The translations under genes and the position numbers were made by a program. From positions 2,060,501-2,124,500 of the forward strand of contig NZ_CP034683.1 in NCBI RefSeq assembly GCF_003990335.1: a stretch of DNA of 64,000 nt, given 5' to 3'. The stretch's first letter is position 1; the number at the start of each line of letters is the position of its first letter. Shown here in pieces: positions 1-10,000 of the stretch. The stretch comes from Rheinheimera mangrovi. Its GTDB lineage: Bacteria > Pseudomonadota > Gammaproteobacteria > Enterobacterales > Alteromonadaceae. The notes under the pieces were generated by a model. The model saw only the letters and a list, made by a program, of their open reading frames with translations, was not told the DNA's origin and ran no database searches.

Positions 1-40
1 CACATATCGCAAATAAATAAACTTAACAGAGGAATACATC

Positions 41-460
41 ATGCAAGTACTTTACAAAGCAACAGCCACTTCAACTTCAGGTCGTGACGGTCGTTCAGTC
101 TCTTCAGACGGCGTATTGGATGTGAAATTAAGCACACCTAAAGAATTAGGTGGCGCTGGTGGTGCAGCCACTAACCCTGAGCAGTTATTTGCCGCTGGTT
201 ACTCAGCTTGTTTCTTAGGTGCCATTAAATATGTCGCATCACAGCAAAAAGTGCTGATTGGTAACGATGCAAAAATCACTGCTGAAGTGGGTATAGGTCA
301 AATCCCTGGTGGTTTTGGTCTGGATATCGAACTGCAAATCAGTCTGCCAGGTGTAAGCAACGACGTAGCGCAAGACTTAGTGACGAAAGCTCACCAGGTA
401 TGTCCTTACTCCAACGCAACACGCGGCAACATAGACGTGCGTTTAGTGGTACTGAACTAA
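41..460 (+). CDS. ohr: Organic hydroperoxide resistance protein (Ohr)
   Basis: A 139-residue OsmC/Ohr-family thiol peroxidase that reduces organic and fatty-acid hydroperoxides in the cytoplasm, normally recycled by lipoyl-dependent reductants. The two reactive cysteines are visible: Cys57 in a GYSACF context and Cys121 in VCPYS. The early Arg residues 15 and 18 lie in the segment that supplies the catalytic arginine in this family. The length is that of typical Ohr. An AGAGGA ribosome-binding site precedes the ATG. Ohr rather than OsmC is favoured by the GGAGGAATNPEQLFAAGYSA stretch. Many ohr genes are controlled by a neighbouring OhrR; none is visible here, but only 40 bp lie upstream in the window. 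Confidence 0.95.
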   Translation: MQVLYKATATSTSGRDGRSVSSDGVLDVKLSTPKELGGAGGAATNPEQLFAAGYSACFLGAIKYVASQQKVLIGNDAKITAEVGIGQIPGGFGLDIELQISLPGVSNDVAQDLVTKAHQVCPYSNATRGNIDVRLVVLN

Positions 461-584
461 GGCTCTATGACGCCATACCATCAGATAACCAGACTAAACC
501 TTTAGATAATAGCGGCAGTGTTGATTAAAAAAATACACTGTTGTTGCCCCTGAACAAAGGCCAAGAGGCCAGTGGAGAATGATG

Positions 585-1598
585 ATGAACACATTTCGTA
601 AAGTTGTAGGTTTTACAGTAATAGCGTTAGGTATCAACAGTGCATTTGCCGCTGGTGGTCCAGGTGTAGAACAACAAACGCAAGGCTTTTTAAATGCGCT
701 GGCTCAGGGCGGTGGTAAGCCGTTAGAGCAACTGTCGCCAAAAGATGCCCGCGCTGTATTAACAGGTGCTCAGGCCGGTGCCAAATTACCAGCCGCTGAT
801 GTCAGTGAAAAAACCATTACGATTGATGGCAAACCATTAAAACTGGTGGTGGTTCGTCCTGCAGGCAGCAAAGGTGTATTACCCGCCTTTATGTTCTTCC
901 ACGGTGGTGGCTGGGTCTTGGGTGATTTCCCAACCCACGAGCGTTTAATCCGTGACTTAGTCAGCCGCTCTGGTGCAGCTGCTGTGTATGTGGATTACAC
1001 ACCATCACCGGAAGCCAAATACCCTACAGCTATTAACCAGGCCTATGCCGCAACCAAATGGGTGGCCGAGCATGGTAAAGAGCTGAACATCGACAGTTCA
1101 CGTTTAGCAGTAGCAGGTAACAGTGTCGGTGGCAATATGGCGGCAGTAGTGGCGTTAAAAGCCAAAGAAGCTGGCACACCAGCACTTAAATTCCAGTTGC
1201 TGTTATGGCCTGTAACTGATGCGAACTTTGAAAACACCTCGTACAACCAGTTTGCAGACGGCTACTTCCTGACCAAAAACATGATGCAGTGGTTCTGGGA
1301 TAGCTACACCACTAACCCTGCAGAGCGTAACGAGATTTATGCGTCACCACTGCGTGCAACGACTGAGCAGTTAAAAGGTTTACCACCAACGCTGGTACAA
1401 ACCGCAGCATTAGATGTACTGCGTGACGAAGGTGAAGCTTATGCCAACAAACTGGATGCGGCTGGTGTGACTGTGACTTCAGTGCGCTACAACGGCATGA
1501 TCCACGACTTTGGTTTGCTGAACGTGCTCTCCGATGTACCAGGTACACAAGCCGCGATGGACCAGGCAGGTCAGGCACTGAAAAAGCACCTGAACTAA
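585..1598 (+). CDS. Exported alpha/beta hydrolase (HSL-type esterase/lipase)
   Basis: A 337-residue hydrolase of the hormone-sensitive-lipase group (alpha/beta hydrolase 3 fold). The N-terminus is a cleavable signal peptide ending near AFA-AG, so the enzyme acts in the periplasm or outside. The oxyanion motif HGGGW is near residue 108, the nucleophile serine lies in GNSVGG near residue 182, the acid is the Asp of ALDVLRDEG near 279, and the His is in the MIHDF segment near 309 (numbers count from the first of three ATGs). ATG codons sit at 579, 582 and 585. The GTGGAG site at 572-577 gives best spacing to 585. The substrate is unknown; short acyl esters are likely for the family. Confidence 0.9.
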   Translation: MNTFRKVVGFTVIALGINSAFAAGGPGVEQQTQGFLNALAQGGGKPLEQLSPKDARAVLTGAQAGAKLPAADVSEKTITIDGKPLKLVVVRPAGSKGVLPAFMFFHGGGWVLGDFPTHERLIRDLVSRSGAAAVYVDYTPSPEAKYPTAINQAYAATKWVAEHGKELNIDSSRLAVAGNSVGGNMAAVVALKAKEAGTPALKFQLLLWPVTDANFENTSYNQFADGYFLTKNMMQWFWDSYTTNPAERNEIYASPLRATTEQLKGLPPTLVQTAALDVLRDEGEAYANKLDAAGVTVTSVRYNGMIHDFGLLNVLSDVPGTQAAMDQAGQALKKHLN

Positions 1599-1620
1599 TA
1601 GCAACCTGAGTTATAGCCCA

Positions 1621-1640
1621 AAGCCTCCTACGGGAGGCTT
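1621..1640 (+). terminator. Hairpin terminator after the esterase gene
   Basis: Perfect 8-bp stem AAGCCTCC/GGAGGCTT around a TACG tetraloop, 22 bp after the stop codon of the esterase gene. The downstream T-run is poor, so efficiency is uncertain. Confidence 0.6.
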
Positions 1641-1747
1641 CATTCTGAAATGTAGAACATTTTATCAGCATAAAAGCATTATTGGTTCTATTTAATTGTT
1701 TATAAAATGGCGAGCAATTCAGAACATAGGTAAAAGTCGAGGTCTGT

Positions 1748-2275
1748 ATGAAAAAGTTAATCATGGCATTGTTATTGGGATTAGGTAGCACTTCAGCTGC
1801 CATTGCTGATGAAATGGCGATTGATTTACTCAAAGGTGAGGGCGATGTCACGGGTATACGACTGGCGTATAGACCTTATCACAGCACCATCACAGATTTA
1901 CCTTTGGTCGGGGATGCAAGCCTTTATCTGGAACTGAGTGCCAATAAATGGCGTTATGGTGATCCGGCTGAGTATGACGACAATCTGGCTATAGCCTTGT
2001 CTCCTGTGCTGACTCGCCAGTTTGCGACTCTAAATGGCAAGCCACTGTATTGGGAGTTTGGTATTGGCGTTAGCTTTTTGGATAAAAAGCGCTTTGCGGG
2101 TAAAAATTTAGGTTCTTATTACCAGTTTGAAGACAGATTAGGTTTAACCTTGGCACTGGATCCTGCGAAAAAACGCAGCCTTTCACTGCGTTATTTCCAC
2201 TACTCCAATGGCGGTTTGGAAAAACCTAATCCTGGCATGGATTTTCTTAACTTATCTTATGCCTGGCGTTTTTAA
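1748..2275 (+). CDS. pagL: Lipid A 3-O-deacylase, PagL family
   Basis: A 175-residue outer-membrane beta-barrel enzyme of the PagL family, which removes the 3-O-linked acyl chain of lipid A. A signal peptide (about residues 1-20) is followed by alternating amphipathic strands and a C-terminal aromatic residue (YAWRF), as in outer-membrane barrels. The catalytic pair is in YFHYSNGG: His151 and Ser153, with the conserved Asn154. The residue 14 after the His, where the Pseudomonas enzyme has its catalytic Glu, is Asp165 here. Many homologues vary at that place, so activity cannot be judged. It has its own start region after the esterase terminator and converges on mltA. Confidence 0.9.
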   Translation: MKKLIMALLLGLGSTSAAIADEMAIDLLKGEGDVTGIRLAYRPYHSTITDLPLVGDASLYLELSANKWRYGDPAEYDDNLAIALSPVLTRQFATLNGKPLYWEFGIGVSFLDKKRFAGKNLGSYYQFEDRLGLTLALDPAKKRSLSLRYFHYSNGGLEKPNPGMDFLNLSYAWRF

Positions 2276-2294
2276 ATCAGGCATCAGTCAGGTT

Positions 2295-3410
2295 TTAGTT
2301 TTTAGGTAGGATCAGCCAGATTTTGCCATAGTGCCGCAAACTGTCACTGCGCTGCTGTGCTTCTTCGCCAATGCCCTGATAGACATCGATCCGGCCCGGC
2401 GTTTTAATAGCAGCGCCTTTATCCTGAGCCAGCATGAGTCTGAACTCATGGCCAGTTAATTCACCTTTGTCATCAAGTAGAGGCACTTGCGCCAATAGTA
2501 CCGAACCCAAAGGAATAAAGGCTGGGTCCACGGCGACAGAATGCAGTGGCGTAAGAGGCACATTGGCTGCACCTACAGGCTGATCCAGGCCTGCGGAAAA
2601 GAAGGTATAGCTAGGGTTGCGGCTCATCAGCTCACGTTGTCTGTCCGGATTTTTCGCCAGCCATTCTTTAATGGCTGAGGCGGAGATGGTTTCGGCTGTG
2701 TATTCGCCCATTTCAATCAAAACTTTACCAAGGCTACGGTACGAATGGCCATTGCCACCGCCGTAACTTAGCAAATGTTGCTGGCCGTACTCATCTTCCA
2801 CTACACCAGAGCCCTGCACCTGCATAAAGAAGTTGTCGACCAGACTCTTGCTGTAAAACAGCTCCAGCCCCTGACCCGCCAACGCCTGTTCGAAGTCGAT
2901 TTGCTCCCGGCTTGGGTAATTCGTTAGTCCTGCAGGCTTACGATAAATAGGGTATTTGTACTCTGCATCCGCTGTGGTCCGTACTTTAAAAACCGGCACA
3001 TAGTAACCGGTAAACTGCACATTACCTTTACCATCTTCACCTGCGAGCTGATGCAGAGCAAAGGCTTTGCCTCCTTCAGCTGTGGGTTGTTCTGCCCAGT
3101 GCTGTAAGTCACCAATGCTTTGTTGCAACTGGCTTTTACTGATGGTTAAACCCGGCAAGTTATGCTGCTGTGCTACTGATTTTTTATTTAAGTACTTTAG
3201 CTGCTCGTCAAGGCCTGCCAAGAACTCAGGCGTCAGCCACTGGGCTTTTAATGCAGCACCTTGCTGTACCTGGTAGGTGCCACTGAATGTTTTGGCTTTT
3301 TTATCCAGCCCATTGTTATCAAACTGATTAGACTGATGAATGCCGGAGGTTTGACTACAGGCAGATAAAAGCAGGCTTGCGATGCCAAGCCATAGAAGAT
3401 GTTGTTTCAT
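2295..3410 (-). CDS. mltA: Membrane-bound lytic murein transglycosylase A
   Basis: A 371-residue lipoprotein that cleaves the glycan strands of peptidoglycan with formation of 1,6-anhydromuropeptides. The start at 3410 places a signal peptide with lipobox LSAC and lipid-carrying Cys18; a GTG further upstream would bury this signal, so it was not used. The MltA barrel domain occupies the centre and the C-terminal 3D domain carries AQDKGAAIKTPGRIDVYQG, whose aspartates include the catalytic Asp of the family. Length fits E. coli MltA (365). It lies convergent to pagL with only 19 bp between stops and stands alone as a transcription unit. Confidence 0.93.
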   Translation of the reverse strand: MKQHLLWLGIASLLLSACSQTSGIHQSNQFDNNGLDKKAKTFSGTYQVQQGAALKAQWLTPEFLAGLDEQLKYLNKKSVAQQHNLPGLTISKSQLQQSIGDLQHWAEQPTAEGGKAFALHQLAGEDGKGNVQFTGYYVPVFKVRTTADAEYKYPIYRKPAGLTNYPSREQIDFEQALAGQGLELFYSKSLVDNFFMQVQGSGVVEDEYGQQHLLSYGGGNGHSYRSLGKVLIEMGEYTAETISASAIKEWLAKNPDRQRELMSRNPSYTFFSAGLDQPVGAANVPLTPLHSVAVDPAFIPLGSVLLAQVPLLDDKGELTGHEFRLMLAQDKGAAIKTPGRIDVYQGIGEEAQQRSDSLRHYGKIWLILPKN

Positions 3411-3597
3411 AAGCAGATAAGATTCAAAAGTAACAGACTGTGGCGGCACTCTATGTCACAGCGGTCAGACTGACAACAGTCGCTGAATATTTTTTCGGTG
3501 GATGTGGTGTAAAAACAACTATTTGATAAAAACGCTAATGCTTGTATTATCGACACTATAGGCAGACAGCTTCTGATCTGGTTTAGCAGGTAACCCA

Positions 3598-4362
3598 ATG
3601 AAACTATGGAAAGTAAAGGTTTTGATGCTATTGACCTTGCTGTGCAGCGTTACTGCGGTGCATGCCGTGCCCAAACAGGCCGATTTGAAATTTGTGCTGT
3701 ATTACCCGCAAGTACCACCTTATATGTACCAGGACGAAACAACGCAAAAAGTGGTAGGGCTGGTGCCAGAAGTATTGCAAGACTTTTTTCAGCAGCAGAA
3801 TATTCGTGTGCAGTATGTGGCTGATAACAGAACCCGTGCTGAGCTCAGACTGTATCAGGGCGATGTGGATGCTATTTTGTTGGCCAAAGAATGGACCCAA
3901 CACCCCGAGAAACTGCTGTTTTCTGAGCCGTTACTGGAACACCAGGACTTTTTATTTGCCCGCCAGCCGATAGCTGCACAAGGGCAGTTAGCGGACTGGG
4001 TCAAGGGTAAAGCGATTTGCACCCGTCAGTATTATATCTATGATGCCTTAAGCCCATTTTTTAAGAACAACGAAACCGCGCGGGTAGATTCTTCCAGTGA
4101 GTTGACTCAACTGAAAATGTTACTCAATGGCCGCTGCGATTTTGCCTTTATGAACGAGCACGTTGCGAACTGGCTGATGTACCATCATTTTCCTGATCAA
4201 CAGTTATACCGATCAGCCGAGGGTTTTGGTCCAGTGGGCTTAACTGTCGCTTTTCATCCGCGCTGGGAATCTCAGTTGGCTGCTTTTAATCAGTATTTGC
4301 GTGAACAACGTCAGCAAGGCACCATAGCCCAGTGGCTGAAATTTTATGTCACAAAATCCTGA
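3598..4362 (+). CDS. Periplasmic solute-binding protein, family 3 type
   Basis: A 254-residue protein with a signal peptide (residues 1 to about 23, ending VHA) and the two-lobed fold of extracellular solute-binding proteins family 3, usually specific for amino acids or small polar compounds. The opening strand LKFVLYYPQVPPYMYQ and the segment VGLVPEVLQDFF match the family. No ABC permease or ATPase is adjacent, so it may be an orphan receptor or serve a transporter elsewhere. Such lone SBP_bac_3 proteins are common in Alteromonadales. The ligand cannot be read from the sequence. Confidence 0.8.
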   Translation: MKLWKVKVLMLLTLLCSVTAVHAVPKQADLKFVLYYPQVPPYMYQDETTQKVVGLVPEVLQDFFQQQNIRVQYVADNRTRAELRLYQGDVDAILLAKEWTQHPEKLLFSEPLLEHQDFLFARQPIAAQGQLADWVKGKAICTRQYYIYDALSPFFKNNETARVDSSSELTQLKMLLNGRCDFAFMNEHVANWLMYHHFPDQQLYRSAEGFGPVGLTVAFHPRWESQLAAFNQYLREQRQQGTIAQWLKFYVTKS

Positions 4363-4526
4363 ATCTGCCACTCACTACACTAGTGTCTGCTGAACTTGCC
4401 AGTTGATTCAGTCCTGACACTGTTTTAGATCAAATCAAACCAGTCTTATCTCCTTCATACTTCGTATGCTTACAGACCAGAGGGCAGAACACTCTGGTGC
4501 AGCTTATAAAATGACGGAGTAACAAG

Positions 4527-4817
4527 ATGGGAAATTTAGACAGACGTAATTTTTTAAAGCTATCGGCTTCGACTTTAGTGGGTTTCACCTTAGGTGGAAC
4601 CGCTTTGCATGCGGTAGCGCAAGAGCAAGTAAAGGCTGATGATCCAATGGCCGTGGCGATGAAGTATGTGGATAAATCAGCGGTAGCTGGAGCCAACTGT
4701 GCTAATTGCATGCAGGTCCAGGGCAAAGACGGAGAAAAGCTAAGAGGTTGTAATATCTTCCCTGGCAAACTGGTCAATGCTGAAGGCTGGTGTGCTGCCT
4801 GGGCGAAAAAAGCCTAA
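4527..4817 (+). CDS. High-potential iron-sulfur protein (HiPIP)
   Basis: A 96-residue precursor of a small periplasmic electron carrier with one [4Fe-4S] cluster. A twin-arginine signal (DRRNFLK, residues 5-11, then a hydrophobic stretch) shows export of the folded protein by Tat. The cluster ligands are Cys58, Cys61, Cys75 and Cys89, in the HiPIP spacing CxxC-x13-C-x13-C. A CGGAG ribosome-binding site precedes the ATG. HiPIPs pass electrons from the bc1 complex to reaction centres or terminal oxidases; this family is characteristic of purple bacteria and relatives such as Rheinheimera. The nearby cytochrome b561 gene also encodes an electron carrier, but a terminator separates the two. Confidence 0.93.
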   Translation: MGNLDRRNFLKLSASTLVGFTLGGTALHAVAQEQVKADDPMAVAMKYVDKSAVAGANCANCMQVQGKDGEKLRGCNIFPGKLVNAEGWCAAWAKKA

Positions 4818-4841
4818 GCAGGGGTTTGGCTGTTCAACCAC

Positions 4842-4873
4842 AAACAAGCCGGTTTCATCCTACTGGCTTGTTT
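4842..4873 (+). terminator. Terminator after the HiPIP gene
   Basis: A 12-bp stem (4842-4853 with 4862-4873, one G-T pair) around an 8-nt loop, with an AAACAAGCC/GGCTTGTTT base. It lies 24 bp after the HiPIP stop codon. The A-rich 5' arm and T-rich 3' arm would make it work in both directions. Confidence 0.75.
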
Positions 4874-5033
4874 ATGCTTTGTGTTATTCAAGTTTCTATT
4901 CATAGCAGCCAATTACAAGCTGTTTTGTCGTTAACATTCGAAAATATGCACTGTTTCCTCCGTTTAAATCAGTTTTTTTCTTAAAGTGACTCGTTTTAGA
5001 ATCAAAGCTGATACCAACTGCCATGTAGTCACT

Positions 5034-5621
5034 ATGCATATGATGAACAATTCCGCTACTCACTACGGTTATGTCGCCAGGGCTTTGCACTGGAGCACCG
5101 CTTTACTTTTTTTGCTGGCTTATGCGGCAGTGTATTACCGGCAGTGGTTTACTGAAGAAAAAACTGACCTGAACTGGACGGCGTTGCAACTGCATTTATC
5201 TTTTGGCATGACCATCGGAGTGTTGGTGTTATTGCGGGTGTACTGGCGACTGACCACTACTCAACCTGCGCCTGAGCCGGCATCTGCCTTAATGCACAAG
5301 GCCGCTCATTATGGCCATTTAGCGCTTTATGCGGTATTGATCATTATGCCTTTGACCGGCTATCTTGGAACCGGAGTCGCAACCGAATTTTTCTTCTGGT
5401 TTGATATCCCTAAATTTGCGGATACCTGGCTTTTTCAGTCAGTGATCCAACATGGATTGGGGCTCAGCTTTGAACAATTCGAAGCTCCTATAGATTTTAT
5501 TCACAAGCAAGGTGGAGCTTATCTGGTGTGGCTACTTATTTTGGGACACGCTGCTGCCGCTTTGTATCATCATATTCATCTGAAAGACCGGACTTTACTT
5601 AAAATGCTACCCCCAGGTTAA
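5034..5621 (+). CDS. Cytochrome b561 family membrane protein
   Basis: About 195 residues with four predicted membrane helices of the prokaryotic cytochrome b561 family, a di-haem b-type quinol-linked electron carrier of the inner membrane. The start ARALHWSTALLFLLAY is typical, with the first haem-ligand His in ALHW. Further His residues stand in LQLHLSFG, in AAHYGHLALY and in LILGHAAAALYHH near the C-terminus. The open frame extends to a GTG at 4986, but the segment before the ATGs at 5034, 5040 and 5043 is not family-like, and no start has a good ribosome-binding site; 5034 is a choice among these. Its redox partner is unknown. Confidence 0.85.
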   Translation: MHMMNNSATHYGYVARALHWSTALLFLLAYAAVYYRQWFTEEKTDLNWTALQLHLSFGMTIGVLVLLRVYWRLTTTQPAPEPASALMHKAAHYGHLALYAVLIIMPLTGYLGTGVATEFFFWFDIPKFADTWLFQSVIQHGLGLSFEQFEAPIDFIHKQGGAYLVWLLILGHAAAALYHHIHLKDRTLLKMLPPG

Positions 5622-5726
5622 CAAGGGGAATGTTGAGTGCCCACACTGGTATCAGTTGCTGTATGCCGTTAAGATAACAGGACTTTTTTTCGCCATACCA
5701 GAAATGGATATGGATTGGGGTACGGT

Positions 5727-7043
5727 ATGGCTTCTTGGGTAAGCACTTTATTAGATTCTGCGATTGGACGCTGGTGTGGTGTGCCACAAGCCGCTGCTTT
5801 ACTGCGGCCTGCGGGTGAATCCCAGTGTTTTAAAGGAACTGTATTAGTCTGCGGTAAAGCGTCTGAACACAGCGTATTATTGCGCCAGCATCTAAGTTGT
5901 TTGCCTGATGTTGCTTTTGTGGAGGGGGCCGATACGCCACTCCAGGCCATTATTTTTGATGGCACTGAACTGCAAAGTACCACTGAACTGGATTTACTTT
6001 GGCAGCAATTGCATAACCTTTTACCTCGTTTGGACATTAATGGACGTTTAATTCTGTTGGCCCGTACCCTTGCTGACGCGTCAAACGCCGATGCTGCCGC
6101 TGCATCAGCAGCTTTATCAGGCTTTACCCGCTCCATTGCAAAAGAACTTGGTCGTTTTGGCAGTACTGCAAACTTATTATCATTAGACTATGGCGTGCAG
6201 CAAAGCCTGGTCCCAGTGGCAGAATTTTTCCTGTCCAAAGCATCAGCTTACATCACAGGGCAGGTTGTGCCTGTGCGTCGTGCCAGGGTAAAAATCAGCG
6301 AATGGCAAAAGCCACTTCAAGGCAAAACCGCTTTAGTTACAGGTGCGGCCCGGGGCATTGGTGCTGCTATCGCTAAAACCCTGACAGAGCAGGGCGCTAC
6401 TGTAATAGGGCTGGATATTCCACAAGCGGAACACGCTTTGGTTGCCTTGATGCAGCAGTTAGAGGGAAAACCTCTGCTACTGGATATTAGTCAGGCAAAC
6501 AGCGCAGAAATAATCAGTGATTGGCTGACACAACAAGGAATAAAGTTGGATATTCTGGTGCATAACGCCGGTATTACCCGCGATAAATTATTCCATCGTA
6601 TGACGGAAGCACAGTGGACTCAAACTCTGGAGATCAATCTGCGAGCTGTACAGCGGATCAACGCATTTCTGCTTGAACGTCAGCAAATTCAACAAAATGG
6701 CCGCGTGGTGCTACTCTCTTCCATGAATGGGTTAGCAGGACAAAAAGGCCAGACCAACTACGCCAGTTCAAAAGCAGCCTTGGTCGGGTATTGCCAGTTT
6801 ATGGCAACTCAAGATCACCGGGGTATTACCTTTAACGCAATAGCCCCTGGTTTTATCGAAACTCAAATGACTGCAGCCATGCCTGCAATTCCACGTGAAG
6901 TTGGGCGCAGACTTAATTCGCTGCATCAGGCCGGGTTACCTGAAGATGTAGCCCAGGCTGTGGCTTTTTTTGCCAGACCGGACGCAGCGGGATTAAATGG
7001 CTCTGTGCTGCGGGTCTGTGGTCAGTGTTTTATTGGCGCCTGA
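5727..7043 (+). CDS. Long FabG-type 3-oxoacyl-ACP/CoA reductase
   Basis: A 438-residue short-chain dehydrogenase of the high-molecular-weight FabG type, which reduces 3-oxoacyl thioesters with NAD(P)H. The N-terminal half (to about residue 190) is a degenerate Rossmann-like domain. The C-terminal half is a full SDR domain with TGAARGIG cofactor loop, the HNAG motif, the catalytic Ser in LLSSMNG and YASSK (Tyr and Lys). The ATG at 5727 follows a GGGG at 5717-5720; an in-frame TTG at 5715 is less likely. Members often sit with thiolase and dehydratase genes in lipid metabolism, but none is adjacent here. Its last 51 bp overlap the end of the convergent GGDEF-EAL gene. Confidence 0.88.
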   Translation: MASWVSTLLDSAIGRWCGVPQAAALLRPAGESQCFKGTVLVCGKASEHSVLLRQHLSCLPDVAFVEGADTPLQAIIFDGTELQSTTELDLLWQQLHNLLPRLDINGRLILLARTLADASNADAAAASAALSGFTRSIAKELGRFGSTANLLSLDYGVQQSLVPVAEFFLSKASAYITGQVVPVRRARVKISEWQKPLQGKTALVTGAARGIGAAIAKTLTEQGATVIGLDIPQAEHALVALMQQLEGKPLLLDISQANSAEIISDWLTQQGIKLDILVHNAGITRDKLFHRMTEAQWTQTLEINLRAVQRINAFLLERQQIQQNGRVVLLSSMNGLAGQKGQTNYASSKAALVGYCQFMATQDHRGITFNAIAPGFIETQMTAAMPAIPREVGRRLNSLHQAGLPEDVAQAVAFFARPDAAGLNGSVLRVCGQCFIGA

Positions 7044-10000
7044 GTTATGCTCCCCGAATGCTTTTGCGCCTGAACCCTTGGCACCGCCGCCAACAGAAGC
7101 TGTAGCCCAAACATCTGGAGGCATCCAGGCTTTTTTCCATGGCATAAATTGTTCAGCTGGCATAGGGCGGGCTATGCCGTACCCCTGGGCAAAAGTACAA
7201 CCCAATTGCAGCAGCATCTCCCCGTGTTCGGTTGTTTCAACCCCTTCGGCAACAATTTCACGTTTGAACTCGTTAGCCAGTACAATGATACCTTTGAGAA
7301 TAGCCAAATCGTCCGGGTCAACCAGCATATCGCGAACAAAGCTCTGGTCGATTTTCAGCACTGTCGCAGGCAGACGTTTTAAATAGGTTAAAGACGAATA
7401 GCCGGTACCAAAATCGTCAAGTGCAAAACTGACGCCGCTGCGGATACAGGCTTGCATTACAGCCTGAACATGGGTTAAGTCATTCAGCGCACTGGTTTCC
7501 AGTATTTCCAGCTGCAATAATGACGCCGGAACGTCCGAATAAAAATGCAGTAACAATTGCAGACGATTGACAAAATCCAGCTGCTGCAGGTGATAGGCAG
7601 AAATATTCACACTGACAGGTATAGTCATGCCCTGACGTTGCCATTCAGCCAACTGACGTAATGCCTCTTCGATAACCCAATATCCTAACTCCACACCCAG
7701 ACTATGCTGTTCTATAGCGGGTAAAAATAGGCCAGGAGCGACCATGCCTTTTTGTGGGTGCAGCCAGCGGATCAAGGCTTCTGCGCCTACCACTTCACCC
7801 GTATGCATATTCACTTTGGGCTGATAAAACAACCTGAACTGCTTTTGAACCAGCCCTTGCCGGATTTCCACTATGGTTTCCTGATGGCCACGCAGGCTTC
7901 TGGCGTAATCTGTATCAAACAAATGGCAACGGTTTTTGCCATCCTGTTTAGCCTGATACATCGCATGATCGGCCTGACGAATCAATTGTTCAGCTTCAGT
8001 GGCATCAGTCTGAGGATAAAAGGTTAATCCGATGCTGGCAGACACAGACAGCATCCATTCGTCAATTTTCACTGGCTTAGCCACGACATCCAATAGCTGC
8101 TGTATTTTTGCAAGGCCTGCTTTTTTATCGACCAGTTGCGGCAACAGCACCACAAATTCGTCGCCACCTATACGAGCCAGCAATTCAGCATCGCTAAGCT
8201 GGGTTTGTAAACGTTCAGAGAGGGCAATTAAAAATTGATCGCCTGTTTCGTGACCGTGGCGGTCATTAATTTCTTTAAAGCCATCCAGATCCAGATAGGC
8301 AACAGCTAGCATCTGTTCAGCGGTAGACTTTTTCAGCAGCAGCTGCAGTTGCTGGGTTAACGCGCTGCGGTTAGGCAAACCAGTCATGGCATCGTACAGC
8401 GCTATTTTTTCAAGGTGTTGTTGTTGCTGATACTGATTGGTGATATCAGAAAACAGACCCACATAATGCTGTACCTGACCTTTGTCATCCAGCACAGCAC
8501 TTAAGGTGAGACTCTGAAAATAATCTTCGCCTGATGCTTTACGGCTCCAGAGTTCACCTGACCAGAATCCCTGCTGTTGTAAATTTTGCCACATGCTACT
8601 GAAGGTGAGCTCATCCTGATGCTCCGATTGCAATAAGCGTGGGGTACAGCCTATGGCCTGCTTCGCACTGTACCCCGTGATCTCGGTAAAAGCCTGGTTT
8701 ACATCAATCATCACACCTAATGGGTCTGTGATCATAATACCTTCCCGGGCATGAGTGAACACGCTGGCGGATAATCGCAATTTATTGTCTGCCGTATGCT
8801 CCAACGTAATATCGCGGGATAAACCGACAGTGCCGACATATTCTCCGTCGACCAGGACCGGTGCTTTATAAGTTTCAAACCAGCGTGTTTGCGTATCCAC
8901 TTTATGCTGAGACTGGATCACCTGAGGCTGGCCACAAGCAAGTACTTGTTTATCGTGGACCACATGACTGAGTGCTGACTGAGCATCAAAGAGTTCCGCA
9001 TCTGTTTTGCCGACCAGCAGGCTGGTATCCCGGTGCTGAAACTGCTCAGCAAATTTTTGGTTTACTTCCAGATAGCGGCCATGAATATCTTTTAACCAAA
9101 CGACAAAAGGAATGCTGTCAATCAGAGTGCGTTGATACTGTTCTTTTTGCTGCAGCGTATGGATCAGGCTTTGACGCTCCTGAATCGAGCTGTTCAGACG
9201 AAGCTGGGTTGCACCCAACCAGCTCATAATACTGCCGGGTTTAGCTTTACGCAGCTCAGTACTCTGCAATACTTCACCGCGGCCCATGGCTTTGATTTGT
9301 TCGTATAAAAGACCAACGGATGCGCCCAAAATACTGTTGTGCACTCGTTTAATATCCCAGAGTGAATAAAACAACAGCAAGCCGGACAGAATAAACAAAA
9401 TACGCATCACCAGAGCGTAAAACATCGCATTCTCTACCTCGTCTGCGGTGCGTTGGTCTACCAGACTATAAACGGTTGCTATGGGCTGCATAATAGCAAT
9501 TTTGGCGTTGTGGTAGCTTTGATCAAAAACGGCAAGCAAGGCCTGTTGTTTGTTTTCAGCTTTTTGTGCTGGATCGGTTTCTGGCCGTTCCAACAATTGC
9601 ATGGCTTTTTGCTCTTTGACCGCCAGCACATCAGATTGAACTTTAGCATCCCGTAACGCGGCCATTTCTGCTGTGGTAAAACCAGAGGCTTTCATTAAAT
9701 CCAGCAAGGCGATGCGCGCCCCTGCAGGGCGGGGCCTGTTGTTTTCTTCATCCACTAAGTCCCAGTACACCTGATGGTAATTAATAGGGCGTGCTGCCTG
9801 ACCATTGCGTATGGCAATAATTTCGTTGAAGTGATTTTTGTAGCGATGTTCACCTGTGGCAATGTAGCTTCGTACCATTCGGGTTAAATCATCAGAGGAC
9901 TGCCTCAACTCACCTATTACTTTGAGTGAATACACCCGCTGGTCATTGGCGGTATCAATACGTTTTTCTGCGTAGACATAAGCAATAAAAATGGCGCTAA

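Noticed and set aside
1312-1851. 179-residue minus-strand frame
   Set aside because: It crosses the esterase gene, a terminator and the start of pagL. The plus-strand genes have clear families, so this is a shadow.
4430-4777. 115-residue minus-strand frame
   Set aside because: It lies across the HiPIP gene, whose Tat signal and four Cys ligands make the plus strand the coding one.
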